Assembly (NCBI RefSeq): GCF_003994475.1
Contig: NZ_RZNY01000007.1
Span: 62,001 to 126,000, forward strand
Direction of reading: 5' to 3'
DNA: 64,000 nucleotides
Source of the DNA: Paenibacillus anaericanus
GTDB lineage: Bacteria; Bacillota; Bacilli; Paenibacillales; Paenibacillaceae
Below, piece by piece: positions 1 through 8,875 of this stretch (positions within the stretch are counted from its first letter, which is position 1; every line of letters begins with the position of its first letter). The notes under the pieces were generated by a model, which was not told the origin of the DNA, did no database searches, and saw only the letters and a program-made list of their open reading frames with translations. The translations under genes and the position numbers were made by a program.

Positions 1-3000
1 TCCGCCACCTCCTCCTCCACCTGTGGTTGGGATTCTGTTGTTTGTTTTTTCAACTAATATAGACTCAGTTTGCTTATCCGTAATCACAAATGCTACGGGT
101 GTTGGGTCTAATAAGTAACCTGCAGGCGCCTTAATTTCGATCAATTGATATTTATTGGGTGCTAAATTCCCTAAGAATAGTTCTCCATTTTGATCTGTTG
201 TTAACTGGGACTCATCGATTCCTGCAACAACATCAAATAAGTAGTTACCATTTTGATCAAAAATGATGGACTGTTCTCTTAATTCAAAGACAGCTCCCTG
301 GACCCTTTGGCTCTTATTAGAGTTCCATTTTGTTAATTTAACAGAACGATCATTTTCCTTGTTTTCGATCGTCTTGAGTGTCGTTGACTGCTTAATTGGA
401 ACTAAAGTAATTGCTTGTTCAATTACGAAACCATCCGCTTTTGTCTCTACCAATGAATAATTTCCGTATCGTAGATTCTTAAACTCGATTACACCATTTA
501 CATCCGTTGTACCTTTGTCAACGACTGTATTCGAACTATCATGAAGTTCAAATTCTATCCCTTCTATGACAGATTGATCCTTCGCATTGACCTTGGTTAC
601 AATCAGCTTGCCATCCGTTCCCCATACATTAGATATGTCTCTTTGCACGATTGTAGTTTGATTAGCAACAATTTTTATTTGGATAGGGGTCGGATCTACT
701 ACATAAAATTCAGGAGCTGTAATCTCAACTAAATTGTAATCACCCGGTGCCAAATCACCTTGTGCAATTCTTCCATTCTCGTCCGAAATTAATACGCCAA
801 TCGGCAGGTTTGGCTGACCATCCCTGGTTAATACAAAGGTTGCTCCGGCTAACTTTTTATTTGAATCTACAGCGTCAACCTTCGTAAATTCAAAGCCTTG
901 GCGAATAATTTTATTCGTAATCTTTAATGGTACAGCAGGATCTTTGAATAAAATATCTTTCCCTTTCCCCGTGCCATACGCAGGATCAATTACATAACCA
1001 CTTGGTGCTGACTTTTCTTTGAGCTTATAAGGAAAACCATTCGTTTTATCATTATATTTATAGCTTCGAACGGTTGTAGCTTCCCCTTTTACATCCGTAG
1101 TCAGTGTTTCCAAGAGTATAGTTCCGGCAGCGTTGTATAATTCAAATATAACCCCTTGTAGTGGACGGTCTTCATCATCTACTTTGGAAATTTTCAATTG
1201 ACCAAGACCAGTAGATGCTCCTCCTCCAGCTCCAGCCAAAGAGACTTTTATGCCATCCTGACCACCATCGCCTTGAACAGAAACAGATTTACCAGCGAAC
1301 TGAACTTCATTTTCGATTCTGTCGCCCGATTCAGCAGTAATAAAAGATTTATATTCCAAGATATAAGCGGTTTTTAAATCCTTTTTAAAGGTTAGCGTGA
1401 ATTTATTTCCTTCTACCACTAATTCATATTCACTTTCATCTACCAACGTATTGCTACGTTGAATATCGCCAGAATTATTACTAGGTAAATCTGCTTCATA
1501 CAGCATTAATGAGTCAGCCAATAATAAATGTCCTGCCCCTAATGTATCAGTTACAACAGAACCTGCTGCCACAAAGGACTGGCTTGGGTTAATCGTAACT
1601 GTCCATGAAGCGGTGTCAGACTGACCGTCTTGAGTACCTGTTTTGTAAAGTAGTTCCCCGCCGTGCTTAGGTGTTACAGTAGCTTTTTGTTCAAATAGAA
1701 ACGGCTTTATTCCATCTTGCATCGTCGCATGATTGGAATACGTATCTTCAATCGGAAAATTCCCCTCAAGGCTTGTTCTATATTTGATTTGATATGCAGT
1801 CGGACCAATCTTACCAAGTTTCAATTCAAAGCTTTTACTATCATTATTCACTTTCAATTCATAATCATCAGCCTCAATTAAATCACCAAGAGTTACGTTA
1901 TTATTATCGAGGTCAAGCTTGAGCTTATTCACTTCTAAAGAACCGTTTACGTAAGCTTGGTTTCCTTCTAATGAATCTTTGATTATCGCATCTTCAATAT
2001 CAAATAGATTGTAGTTTACAATAATCGTCCAAGTAATTTCTTTATCCTTAGCGCTATATACACCTATTTTGGTACCATTGTTGTTCGTTTTGTCTTCTGG
2101 TTGTACAAAGGCTTCTTTCTTAAGTACATGTGGACCATTAAAATCGTTCCAGTTTAATGTTGCTACATTCTTATAAAGATTATCTTTTGGCTTACCAGCC
2201 TTAGGATCAAATGTGGTTACATAAGTAATTGTAACTTCATCATTAATTTTCTCTCCAGCTTTTAGTTTAATTACGAATCCTTCACTATAATCAGCTGATC
2301 CTACCAACTCAAATTTAGAATCCTCTAATTTTACTCCATCAACCTTTATACTTGTAGGATCCAAATTCATATATCTATCTTTGTATTCATCACTGATTAC
2401 GATATCAGTCATTTCCACCTTATCTTTGTTGAGAACAAGTTGCCATTCAATTTTCTTTCCACTGAAGTCCTCATTCTTTACACTCTTCGCAAAGATAACT
2501 TCTTTGAGCGGTTGTGAAGCAGGTTTAGTCATGCTACTGATCTTTACATGATTGGACACATCTTGATCTTCGTAAATGCGATCTTGTGCTTCAGTTGTAT
2601 ACTCTATTTCATAGGCTTTGGTTACTCCATGGTCGAATTCCAATTTAAAACCACCATCGAAATCAGTACCTAGCCCTGTTAAAGCATATTCACTCTCATT
2701 AATAGGGATATTAGTAGCACGTGTAGCCTTACCACTACTGTCGATCAGCATTTCATACACATTCACTTTACGATCAACTAGCTTATGCTTTGTCTTATTA
2801 GATGCATCAAGTGTATCCTCGATCCAAGCGTCAGACTTAGCGATCGTCTGCTGATTAAAGTTATATTCGATTTTCCAAGTGACCCTTTGTTTAGAGCCAA
2901 CTATTTGAGATCCAATAGCTTTCTTATTCAGCGGTTCATTGAAACTAATTTTTACAGTCCCTGTCTTTTCTTCCTTGTAACCACTATCCCCGGTAAGTGT

Positions 3001-3987
3001 AACCTTGTTATTAATTGGCCGATCCTTAAAAGGCTCAGCAATCGGAGCATTAACACTCGTTGTGTAGGTTACGCGATATGCTTTATCAATATCCCCAAAG
3101 CTTATAGGAAACGTAGTTTCTGTTCGACTTAAAGGACCCTCTTTTAATGTTCCATCTACTTGAATGATTAACTGACGAATCTCAATATCTCCTTTAACTG
3201 TCAAGCCAGCGTCGGGAGAATCCGTAAGCACTGCATTTATAATCGTTTTTTCACCTTGGTTAAAATCAACGGTCCATTTAATTTCATCTGAGTTAAACTT
3301 GTTTTTATTGGCCTCCCCAGTTTTCACGAGCCCATCTGTAGCATTATTCTCAAAATTGACTTTGATCTCTCCCTGACCTACAGAATTGAAATCAATTTTT
3401 TGCTCCAGTCCCTCTGCAAATTCGCTTTGATCAAACGATATCCATACGAAGAACTGACCATCAAAACCTTGACCATTCTCAATTTTTTCATTAAATGTCA
3501 AAGTTACTGTTTTATCTGTATCTACCACATAATTTCCAACGCCACCTGTTAGTGTGCCTGATAATTTAGTTGGTACTTTGAACTCTTTTGGTAGAGAAAA
3601 GGTATAGAACGAACCAAGATCATAAGAATGATCATAGGCTAACTCCCAATCAAGGATTATAGCCACTTCTTTATTAGCGTTGGCCCGATATCCCGCATCA
3701 TCTAATTTATTCCCACCTGGGATAATGTCCCCATCTGCATCAACAAGAGGCTTTTTATCATACAATTCTACTTTTGTGATCGAAAACTTATCTGTTATCT
3801 CAGTGCCAGTAGCGCTCAGCAAACTCATTTTGTCTTTGCCATACACATCATCCGTCACACTCTGCTGAGTCGTTACCGCAGGATCCTCTGACTCACCCTC
3901 GGCGCGGGTTAAAGAAGAAGGTACCACAATATTTAGCATTAATATAAATACTAAAAATAAGAACACCGTTTTTTTAAACTTACTCAT
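1..3987 (-). CDS. Large Cna-type surface adhesin, 3' end beyond window
   Basis: At least 1,329 codons, starting at ATG 3987 behind AGGTGAGG and still open at the left edge. A Sec signal peptide (lysines, then hydrophobic stretch, cleavage near residue 29 after LTRA) is followed by about 900 residues of repeated ~130-residue beta-sandwich modules resembling collagen-binding/SdrG-type adhesion domains (recurring patterns such as YxxxYxT and INNKV). At least four Cna-B/SpaA-like repeats follow, each with a KxD/KxN start and a ...GxFEL/ATFVL core; both repeat types often carry intramolecular isopeptide bonds. The last visible residues read IPTTG followed by a glycine run, which could be a sorting-like motif or the start of a Gly-rich linker. 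The sortase about 330 bp upstream is the obvious partner. Inferred role: wall-anchored stalk/adhesin. The family is clear; the ligand is unknown. Confidence 0.88.
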   Translation of the reverse strand, partial: MSKFKKTVFLFLVFILMLNIVVPSSLTRAEGESEDPAVTTQQSVTDDVYGKDKMSLLSATGTEITDKFSITKVELYDKKPLVDADGDIIPGGNKLDDAGYRANANKEVAIILDWELAYDHSYDLGSFYTFSLPKEFKVPTKLSGTLTGGVGNYVVDTDKTVTLTFNEKIENGQGFDGQFFVWISFDQSEFAEGLEQKIDFNSVGQGEIKVNFENNATDGLVKTGEANKNKFNSDEIKWTVDFNQGEKTIINAVLTDSPDAGLTVKGDIEIRQLIIQVDGTLKEGPLSRTETTFPISFGDIDKAYRVTYTTSVNAPIAEPFKDRPINNKVTLTGDSGYKEEKTGTVKISFNEPLNKKAIGSQIVGSKQRVTWKIEYNFNQQTIAKSDAWIEDTLDASNKTKHKLVDRKVNVYEMLIDSSGKATRATNIPINESEYALTGLGTDFDGGFKLEFDHGVTKAYEIEYTTEAQDRIYEDQDVSNHVKISSMTKPASQPLKEVIFAKSVKNEDFSGKKIEWQLVLNKDKVEMTDIVISDEYKDRYMNLDPTSIKVDGVKLEDSKFELVGSADYSEGFVIKLKAGEKINDEVTITYVTTFDPKAGKPKDNLYKNVATLNWNDFNGPHVLKKEAFVQPEDKTNNNGTKIGVYSAKDKEITWTIIVNYNLFDIEDAIIKDSLEGNQAYVNGSLEVNKLKLDLDNNNVTLGDLIEADDYELKVNNDSKSFELKLGKIGPTAYQIKYRTSLEGNFPIEDTYSNHATMQDGIKPFLFEQKATVTPKHGGELLYKTGTQDGQSDTASWTVTINPSQSFVAAGSVVTDTLGAGHLLLADSLMLYEADLPSNNSGDIQRSNTLVDESEYELVVEGNKFTLTFKKDLKTAYILEYKSFITAESGDRIENEVQFAGKSVSVQGDGGQDGIKVSLAGAGGGASTGLGQLKISKVDDEDRPLQGVIFELYNAAGTILLETLTTDVKGEATTVRSYKYNDKTNGFPYKLKEKSAPSGYVIDPAYGTGKGKDILFKDPAVPLKITNKIIRQGFEFTKVDAVDSNKKLAGATFVLTRDGQPNLPIGVLISDENGRIAQGDLAPGDYNLVEITAPEFYVVDPTPIQIKIVANQTTIVQRDISNVWGTDGKLIVTKVNAKDQSVIEGIEFELHDSSNTVVDKGTTDVNGVIEFKNLRYGNYSLVETKADGFVIEQAITLVPIKQSTTLKTIENKENDRSVKLTKWNSNKSQRVQGAVFELREQSIIFDQNGNYLFDVVAGIDESQLTTDQNGELFLGNLAPNKYQLIEIKAPAGYLLDPTPVAFVITDKQTESILVEKTNNRIPTTGGGGGGG

Positions 3988-4321
3988 GTTAGAAACCTCA
4001 CCTCACATTTTTAATCAAAGCACAAACCGATAACTCTAAATTTCACAATCTTCCAGTTGAATCGACAAAAAGCTTCCATCTCTCGAATCAACCACTGTCA
4101 ATCCAAGTCGATACTTATCAAATAAATATAAATTATCTCACTGAATTTATTCTGAATATGTGGTAATAGAAAAAGCCGATGACCTCTTTTCAAGAGATCT
4201 ATCGGCTTTAGTGGTTGTTTGCCCAATACACAAACCCAGTGAAGTGGACGGAATCGTTCTGAAGAAGAGGCAGCGCTCGTAAGAATGATCAGTCAGCGTA
4301 ACGGGCTTTTATGGAAATCGT
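3988..4321. other. Intergenic leader between sortase and adhesin
   Basis: Holds the terminator at 4171-4210 and about 160 bp of AT-rich leader for the adhesin. No coding sequence seen. I found no convincing sigma-A promoter and could not fit a known riboswitch to the leader. Confidence 0.5.
4171..4210. terminator. Bidirectional-looking intrinsic terminator
   Basis: AAAGCCGAT (4172-4180) pairs with ATCGGCTTT (4201-4209), and an inner AAGAG/CTCTT-type stem adds to it. The A/T-rich flanks give a U tract on both strands. It closes the regulator-sortase unit, so the adhesin must have its own promoter. Confidence 0.7.
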
Positions 4322-4975
4322 TTAATCTACTATTTTCCCTTTAATAATGAGTCGATGAGTTGGATTTACCATAGGGTCACAGGTGACCAAGGTAATCTCT
4401 TTATCTTTGTTATTCGCTTCCAATACCCACACTTCTTCAGGCTTAACTCTGAACTTTTCCGTCACCGTATATTCGAATTGGGCATCTCCGCTGTCCACTT
4501 CAATCGTATCCCCTATTTCTAATTCATCAAGTCTATTGAAGTTTCTGCCGAATGTACGATTCCGGTGACCCGCTATTCCATAATTACCAACTTCTCCAGC
4601 TTTACCGGTATCTAGAATACTAGCCACCGTAGTCTTCATATTGTCCTTCGTTGCACCGTGAAGAATAGGTAGAAGTAAATCTATTTTATCGATTACCAAA
4701 ATGCCTTCCATGTTCTCATAACTGCTAAAATCCGGTTTAGGATCTTCAGCGTTTGTTTCATCCTCCACGTGGGCAATCGCAGCAGTATCGGTAAATTCGA
4801 TCTCATTACTCACCTCAGAGGTATCCTCGCCATTATGAATAATTTCAAGACTATTCTTCCATTCCTTAACTAGCTTTTGTTGCTGATAATCGTGATATAC
4901 TTCAGAAATTTTAGGATAACATATTACAAAAATCCCAATAACAATTAGCAACACGGATATGATCTTGATTTTCAT
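4322..4975 (-). CDS. Class D-like sortase
   Basis: 217-residue membrane-anchored transpeptidase that would attach surface proteins to the cell wall. One N-terminal transmembrane helix (about residues 5-20) is followed by an acidic linker and a sortase fold from about residue 90. The catalytic triad is visible: His137 in GIAGHR, Cys199 in TLVTCDP, and Arg208 in THRLIIKG. The TLVTC motif and size fit class D; subclass is not certain. The start codon lacks a strong ribosome binding site (GGGAG lies too far away), so translation may be coupled to the regulator gene, which ends 34 bp upstream on the same strand. The large adhesin downstream is its likely substrate. Confidence 0.9.
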   Translation of the reverse strand: MKIKIISVLLIVIGIFVICYPKISEVYHDYQQQKLVKEWKNSLEIIHNGEDTSEVSNEIEFTDTAAIAHVEDETNAEDPKPDFSSYENMEGILVIDKIDLLLPILHGATKDNMKTTVASILDTGKAGEVGNYGIAGHRNRTFGRNFNRLDELEIGDTIEVDSGDAQFEYTVTEKFRVKPEEVWVLEANNKDKEITLVTCDPMVNPTHRLIIKGKIVD

Positions 4976-5009
4976 ATTATGTTCATTCCAATCTCCCTAG
5001 TAATCAGAC

Positions 5010-6164
5010 TTACAAACCGCTTAACCATTCCTGATACCAATCCATAAGCTCCTTGCTAGGAGTCACATCAAATTCCTCTAGTAACTTGTTCGATATGAGT
5101 TGGAACTGTTTCCTAACTTCTAGTTGATGATTTAATTTGGAATAAATAATCATTAACCCAAAGTAACCATCTTCCATATGTGGCAATCTATCCACAACCT
5201 TTTGGTACAATACCATAGCCTCTGTATATTGTTCAAGTGATGCGTAATACTCCGCTACTTGCTTAACATGATTCAACCAAATCAAACGGATTCGTTCCTG
5301 CTCATACTCCGCCCACATATATCGATGTTCTACCAGAAAGTCTCCACTGTACAGCGCCATAATCGCCAAGTGTTGTTCCAATGTATCAGGAGTCACTACA
5401 GAAGCCAGCCGTACACGGCGCTCCCACTCCTCAACATCCAACGTTAATTCACCTAATACAAAACTATATCCGCCATCCTTATACTTAAGCTCAAGATCAA
5501 ACAATCCAACTTCTTTAATTATTTTACGAATTTGATAAATTGCAGTATGTAATTGAGTAGTTGACCTCTCAATGTCGTAATCTGGCCATAATAAATCCAT
5601 TAGCGTTTGTTTATTCACCGTTTTATCATGATGATAGACAAGGTAAGCGAATAACTCAGGTGCTTTTAAAGTTTTCCATGGAAAAGACTGCGCCGATCCA
5701 GACTCATCTATATAATGAACATTTTGCAAAAGACATAGTTTTGGGAGAACCTTCTCTTTATCGATTTCTGAAGTTCTTGTGGCCGATACCGCAACTCGTT
5801 GCAGTGTTATCGCCAATCTACTTTGATTTACAGGCTTCAACAAGTAATCGAGCGCATTCAATTCAAATGCCTTCACAGCATATTCTTGATACGCAGTAGT
5901 AAAAACAATTTGCAGCTGCGGCTGAATTTCCAGCAATCGATTAGCCAATTCAAATCCATCAATCTCCGACATCTCAATATCTAAAAAAGCCAAATCCAAT
6001 GTTTCTAGCTTAGCTACTTCTAGTGCAGCATATGGATCCACAAAAGTTCCAATCAAATCTAGACTACCATCTAATTCGACCTGTTCATTTAATAGTTTCT
6101 CCATTTTTTTTAAAGCAAGGCGCTCATCATCGACAATAATTACTTTTAGACCCATCTCTCTCAT
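5010..6164 (-). CDS. Response regulator with BTAD activator domain
   Basis: About 384 residues. An N-terminal receiver domain (acidic VDDE pocket, phospho-acceptor Asp in AFLDIEM, Thr in FTTAY, Lys in LLKPV) is followed by an OmpR-like winged helix (about residues 145-235) and a C-terminal bacterial transcriptional activator (BTAD/TPR) region, as in SARP-like regulators. I chose the ATG at 6164 because AGGAGGG lies 3-4 bases ahead of it; the upstream ATG at 6191 has no ribosome binding site. The sortase gene follows after 34 bp, so regulator and sortase are probably one operon. No sensor kinase is adjacent, so it is an orphan regulator here. Controlling the adhesin/sortase module is inference from position. 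Confidence 0.87.
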   Translation of the reverse strand: MREMGLKVIIVDDERLALKKMEKLLNEQVELDGSLDLIGTFVDPYAALEVAKLETLDLAFLDIEMSEIDGFELANRLLEIQPQLQIVFTTAYQEYAVKAFELNALDYLLKPVNQSRLAITLQRVAVSATRTSEIDKEKVLPKLCLLQNVHYIDESGSAQSFPWKTLKAPELFAYLVYHHDKTVNKQTLMDLLWPDYDIERSTTQLHTAIYQIRKIIKEVGLFDLELKYKDGGYSFVLGELTLDVEEWERRVRLASVVTPDTLEQHLAIMALYSGDFLVEHRYMWAEYEQERIRLIWLNHVKQVAEYYASLEQYTEAMVLYQKVVDRLPHMEDGYFGLMIIYSKLNHQLEVRKQFQLISNKLLEEFDVTPSKELMDWYQEWLSGL

Positions 6165-6197
6165 ATACCCTCCTTTCCATCTATTTCCCATTTTAGC

Positions 6198-6238
6198 AAG
6201 TGTAGTCTGATAAAAATAGTCTGTTTCAAACTACACTT
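6198..6238. repeat. 9-bp inverted repeat upstream of regulator
   Basis: AAGTGTAGT (6198-6206) and ACTACACTT (6230-6238) are inverted, 23 bases apart, just upstream of the response-regulator gene. No U tract follows on the minus strand, so an operator is as plausible as a terminator for the small gene upstream. Confidence 0.4.
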
Positions 6239-6321
6239 ATTGATTTATATTAAAAAGAGAATTATCCTCTACTTAGATGTTCTAAGTATAGACAATCCCC
6301 GATTATTATAAATGTGAATAA

Positions 6322-6582
6322 TTAACTACTCACTTTACTTTCAAGTAACTTCTTCGACACTTCATAACACTCTGGATCTAAACCCTCTAGTTGCTGCGGA
6401 GACAGCCCGAACTTTTCGTTTATTGCCGGTAGCAGTTGTAGTAACATAGCTATATCTGCCGCTGCATCAACACCTGGCAGGGGAACTGCTGCAACTCCAC
6501 CTGAAGCTACCGCTCTTCCTGTAACCATTTTCTTACACTGTTTTCTTAATACTTCTAACTCTTCTATTGAACTAGCTAACAT
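6322..6582 (-). CDS. Small DUF697-like amphipathic protein
   Basis: 86 residues, ATG at 6582 behind GGGAGG at good spacing and a plausible promoter (6615-6643). The centre is Ala/Val/Pro rich (VPLPGVDAAADIAMLLQLL) followed by NEKFGL, which resembles the helical membrane-associated tail of DUF697/YcjF-like proteins and of some dynamin/IRG-type GTPases. No GTPase domain is encoded beside it, so it is a stand-alone tail-like protein. It is transcribed toward the response-regulator gene but probably separately. Function unknown; the family link is a weak resemblance. Confidence 0.65.
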   Translation of the reverse strand: MLASSIEELEVLRKQCKKMVTGRAVASGGVAAVPLPGVDAAADIAMLLQLLPAINEKFGLSPQQLEGLDPECYEVSKKLLESKVSS

Positions 6583-6614
6583 ATCTATCCTCCCAAAGTT
6601 GACTATTTAGAATT

Positions 6615-6643
6615 AGTATAAATTACCTAGTTAATATTGACCA
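6615..6643 (-). promoter_or_regulatory. Sigma-A-type promoter for the 86-aa gene
   Basis: On the minus strand TGGTCA (6638-6643), a 17-base spacer and TATACT (6615-6620): 4/6 and 5/6 matches to consensus, about 35 bp ahead of the start codon. Confidence 0.5.
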
Positions 6644-6784
6644 GATAAATATTAATAACGAGATTCGACACTTATTTATGTTAAAATATGTTTATACATA
6701 AACAATACCTATAGAAATATACTAAAAAACTTCGAAGAATAAGCAAATACTTCAGCCGATGGAGACCTTAAGGGATGTTTTATT

Positions 6785-7921
6785 TTGAAAAGGATTATTT
6801 TACTTCTAACACTGTCTATAGTACTAGCTGGCTGTAATAATTCTGATCCAAAAGAATCGGAATCATCAACGAATAACTCCATTCCAATCAGCATAACTTC
6901 AGACACTAATAATCAAGATATTGCTAAAGATCAAGATACTACTAAAGTTCAAACAACAAACGAATCTAAAGATGCTGTGACTTACACCAGCTATGATGAC
7001 GCCAAATTTTCCCTTTCCTATCCTTCAACGTGGCAATCAGTAGACCTAGCTACATTTAACAATCCTGTGATTAAATATGCAGTTTCAAATCCCCATCCAA
7101 AGGCACCATTTGCAGATAATATAAACGTTGTCATTGAGCCAAATACCTCCAAAGCCGCCTCGGCAAAAGCTATTATAGATGGAGTAGTCGAATATTTCAC
7201 CCAATATGGTGAGGGTGCTGGAATCACAGATTATGAACAAATAGATTTTAAAGCAAAAAAATATGCTAACTACAAAGCGGGTATATTAACAGGAAAATAT
7301 AAACATAGTACTGGTGTAGACGTAATAATGACCCAATACGTAATTCCAACCGAAGCAGAGGTTTATAGCATCACCCTAACTTTTTCCAAGGAATATTATG
7401 ATGAAGAAGGACAAGATGTCATTGATCAAGTGATTGATTCTGTAAAAATCATTCCCTCAGAAAGTGCTACTGTCACACCTATAATAGATGGTAAATCTTC
7501 AGATATCGGCGATTTGGTGTGGAATACCTCGAATATTGACGCCGAGACGAATGGAAATATACAGGTTGCCCTGGAATACTTGTTAACGTCCTCCCCTTTA
7601 TCAAAAGGGAAGCAAGTTGATAATGAGAGGGTATATAAAGCTCCTTGGGAATATTATGGTAAAGCACTCACATTCTCTGGATACGTAAGCATAGCCGATG
7701 ACTATCCTCCAACTGGGGATTCATATTTACAGTCTGAGGTAGTTATAATTACTGATGATGATGTCATAGTTGACTTTATTGGAACGGTACCTAGTGGAGA
7801 CATCAAAATTAATGATTATGTATCTATAACCGGATTAGTGGTTGGACGAACAGAAGTAGATAATACAACGGGAGGAACGTATACTCACCTTATCGTTGTA
7901 ACGAATAATATGGACCAATAA
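6785..7921 (+). CDS. Lipoprotein with PsbP-like and OB-like regions
   Basis: 378 residues with a TTG start (6785) preceded by AAGGGATG. The lipoprotein signal MKRIILLLTLSIVLAGC puts the lipidated Cys at 17. A Ser/Thr/Asn/Asp-rich linker (to about residue 60) leads to a domain that begins YDDAKFSLSYPSTWQ, typical of PsbP/Mog1-like folds in Firmicute lipoproteins (to about residue 225). The C-terminal ~120 residues contain SGYVSIADD and INDYVSITGLVVG, which look like an OB-type beta barrel. Expected on the outer face of the membrane. A terminator follows at once, so it is monocistronic. Specific function unknown. Confidence 0.85.
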   Translation: MKRIILLLTLSIVLAGCNNSDPKESESSTNNSIPISITSDTNNQDIAKDQDTTKVQTTNESKDAVTYTSYDDAKFSLSYPSTWQSVDLATFNNPVIKYAVSNPHPKAPFADNINVVIEPNTSKAASAKAIIDGVVEYFTQYGEGAGITDYEQIDFKAKKYANYKAGILTGKYKHSTGVDVIMTQYVIPTEAEVYSITLTFSKEYYDEEGQDVIDQVIDSVKIIPSESATVTPIIDGKSSDIGDLVWNTSNIDAETNGNIQVALEYLLTSSPLSKGKQVDNERVYKAPWEYYGKALTFSGYVSIADDYPPTGDSYLQSEVVIITDDDVIVDFIGTVPSGDIKINDYVSITGLVVGRTEVDNTTGGTYTHLIVVTNNMDQ

Positions 7922-7940
7922 TCTCAAATATTTCTATGGA

Positions 7941-7967
7941 GAGGTTCCCTAATAGGGAGCCTCTTTT
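7941..7967 (+). terminator. Intrinsic terminator of the lipoprotein gene
   Basis: GAGGTTCCCT (7941-7950) pairs with AGGGAGCCTC (7954-7963, one G-T pair) and is followed by TTTTT. Confidence 0.85.
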
Positions 7968-8008
7968 TGATTGCAGTAAATTTTTAGGACTAACTATTAT
8001 AAAGTTGC

Positions 8009-8037
8009 TTGACAAAGGGAATTAGATTCGTTATTAT
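8009..8037 (+). promoter_or_regulatory. Sigma-A promoter for the FMN reductase gene
   Basis: TTGACA (8009-8014), 17-base spacer, TATTAT (8032-8037): 6/6 and 5/6. It leaves a leader of about 200 bases before the start codon at 8251, in which I recognise no known RNA element. Confidence 0.75.
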
Positions 8038-8250
8038 TATCTCATGTTAAAGATACTTAATTTAAAGGAATATAGAGTGTGATTAAAGTTCGAGAATAAC
8101 TTCTCCTCATTTATGGAATTATTATCATCTTAGAGGGAGATTATATTTCAACAAATTGGTTATATTTTATTGGCTTTTGAAATGGCGGTGTAGGATTTGG
8201 GTTTTTTAGACAAAATATTAGGTAGAACAATTACTAAGGAGGAAACAACA

Positions 8251-8790
8251 ATGTCAAAATTAAACATCGGTATTATTTTAGGAAGCACGCGTCAAGGTCG
8301 GTTAAGTCCACAAGTAGGGGAATGGGTTAAACGTGTTGCTGATGAGCGGGGAGATGCCAATTACGAAATCGTAGATATCGCTGACTTCAAACTTCCTCTA
8401 TTAGGAGAAGCTGATGCTACAGAACAAGCGACAGCTTGGAATACCAAACTCGCTAGCTTGGATGGCTTCGTATTTATCGTTCAAGAATATAACCACAGCA
8501 TATCCGCATCTTTGAAAAATGCTCTGGATTATGCACGTGATGCATGGAACAACAAAGCAGCAGGTATCGTTAGTTATGGTTCTGTAGGCGGCGCTCGTGC
8601 AGCAGAACATCTACGTGGAATCTTGGGAGAATTATCCGTAGCGGACGTTCGTGTACACCCAGCATTGTCACTATTCACTGACTTTGAGAACGGAACTGTT
8701 TTCAAACCAGCTGATCTTCACCTTACCAATGTAAATGGCATGCTTGACCAAGTGCTTGCTTGGAGCGGAGCATTGAAGACTTTACGTTAA
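8251..8790 (+). CDS. NADPH-dependent FMN reductase family protein
   Basis: 179-residue flavodoxin-like oxidoreductase predicted to use NAD(P)H and FMN to reduce quinones, azo dyes or metals. The FMN phosphate loop is GSTRQGR near the N-terminus; VQEYNHSISASLKNALDY is the conserved EYNxSxxxxLKNAxD block, and SYGSVGGARAAEHLR lines the flavin site. The ATG at 8251 has a perfect AAGGAGG 8 bases ahead. The frame extends upstream to a TTG at 8197 that would add 18 residues (MGFLDKILGR...), but that start has a poor ribosome binding site and the family normally starts at KLNIGIILGS. A single-gene unit between promoter 8009-8037 and terminator 8814-8861. Confidence 0.9.
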   Translation: MSKLNIGIILGSTRQGRLSPQVGEWVKRVADERGDANYEIVDIADFKLPLLGEADATEQATAWNTKLASLDGFVFIVQEYNHSISASLKNALDYARDAWNNKAAGIVSYGSVGGARAAEHLRGILGELSVADVRVHPALSLFTDFENGTVFKPADLHLTNVNGMLDQVLAWSGALKTLR

Positions 8791-8813
8791 TATCAATCTG
8801 ATAAATGGCAAGG

Positions 8814-8861
8814 AAAAGAGGCATGTAATGAGTTCTTGAGCTCATTATATGCCTCTTTTTG
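8814..8861 (+). terminator. Strong intrinsic terminator
   Basis: 19-bp arms 8814-8832 and 8841-8859 (one G-T pair) with TTTT at the end. It also lies 15 bp beyond the 3' end of the convergent gene at 8876 and can serve both. Confidence 0.88.
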
Positions 8862-8875
8862 CAATTAGAATCTCT

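Noticed and set aside
2785-3132. 115-codon frame antisense to the adhesin
   Set aside because: The adhesin frame is continuous for 1,329 codons with repeat structure; the antisense product has no recognisable domain.
3988-4160. Cyclic-di-GMP or other riboswitch ahead of the adhesin
   Set aside because: Adhesin genes often have one, but I could not fit the conserved core motifs to this leader.
8040-8250. Riboswitch in the 200-base leader of the FMN reductase gene
   Set aside because: The FMN riboswitch motifs are absent and no terminator/anti-terminator pair was found.
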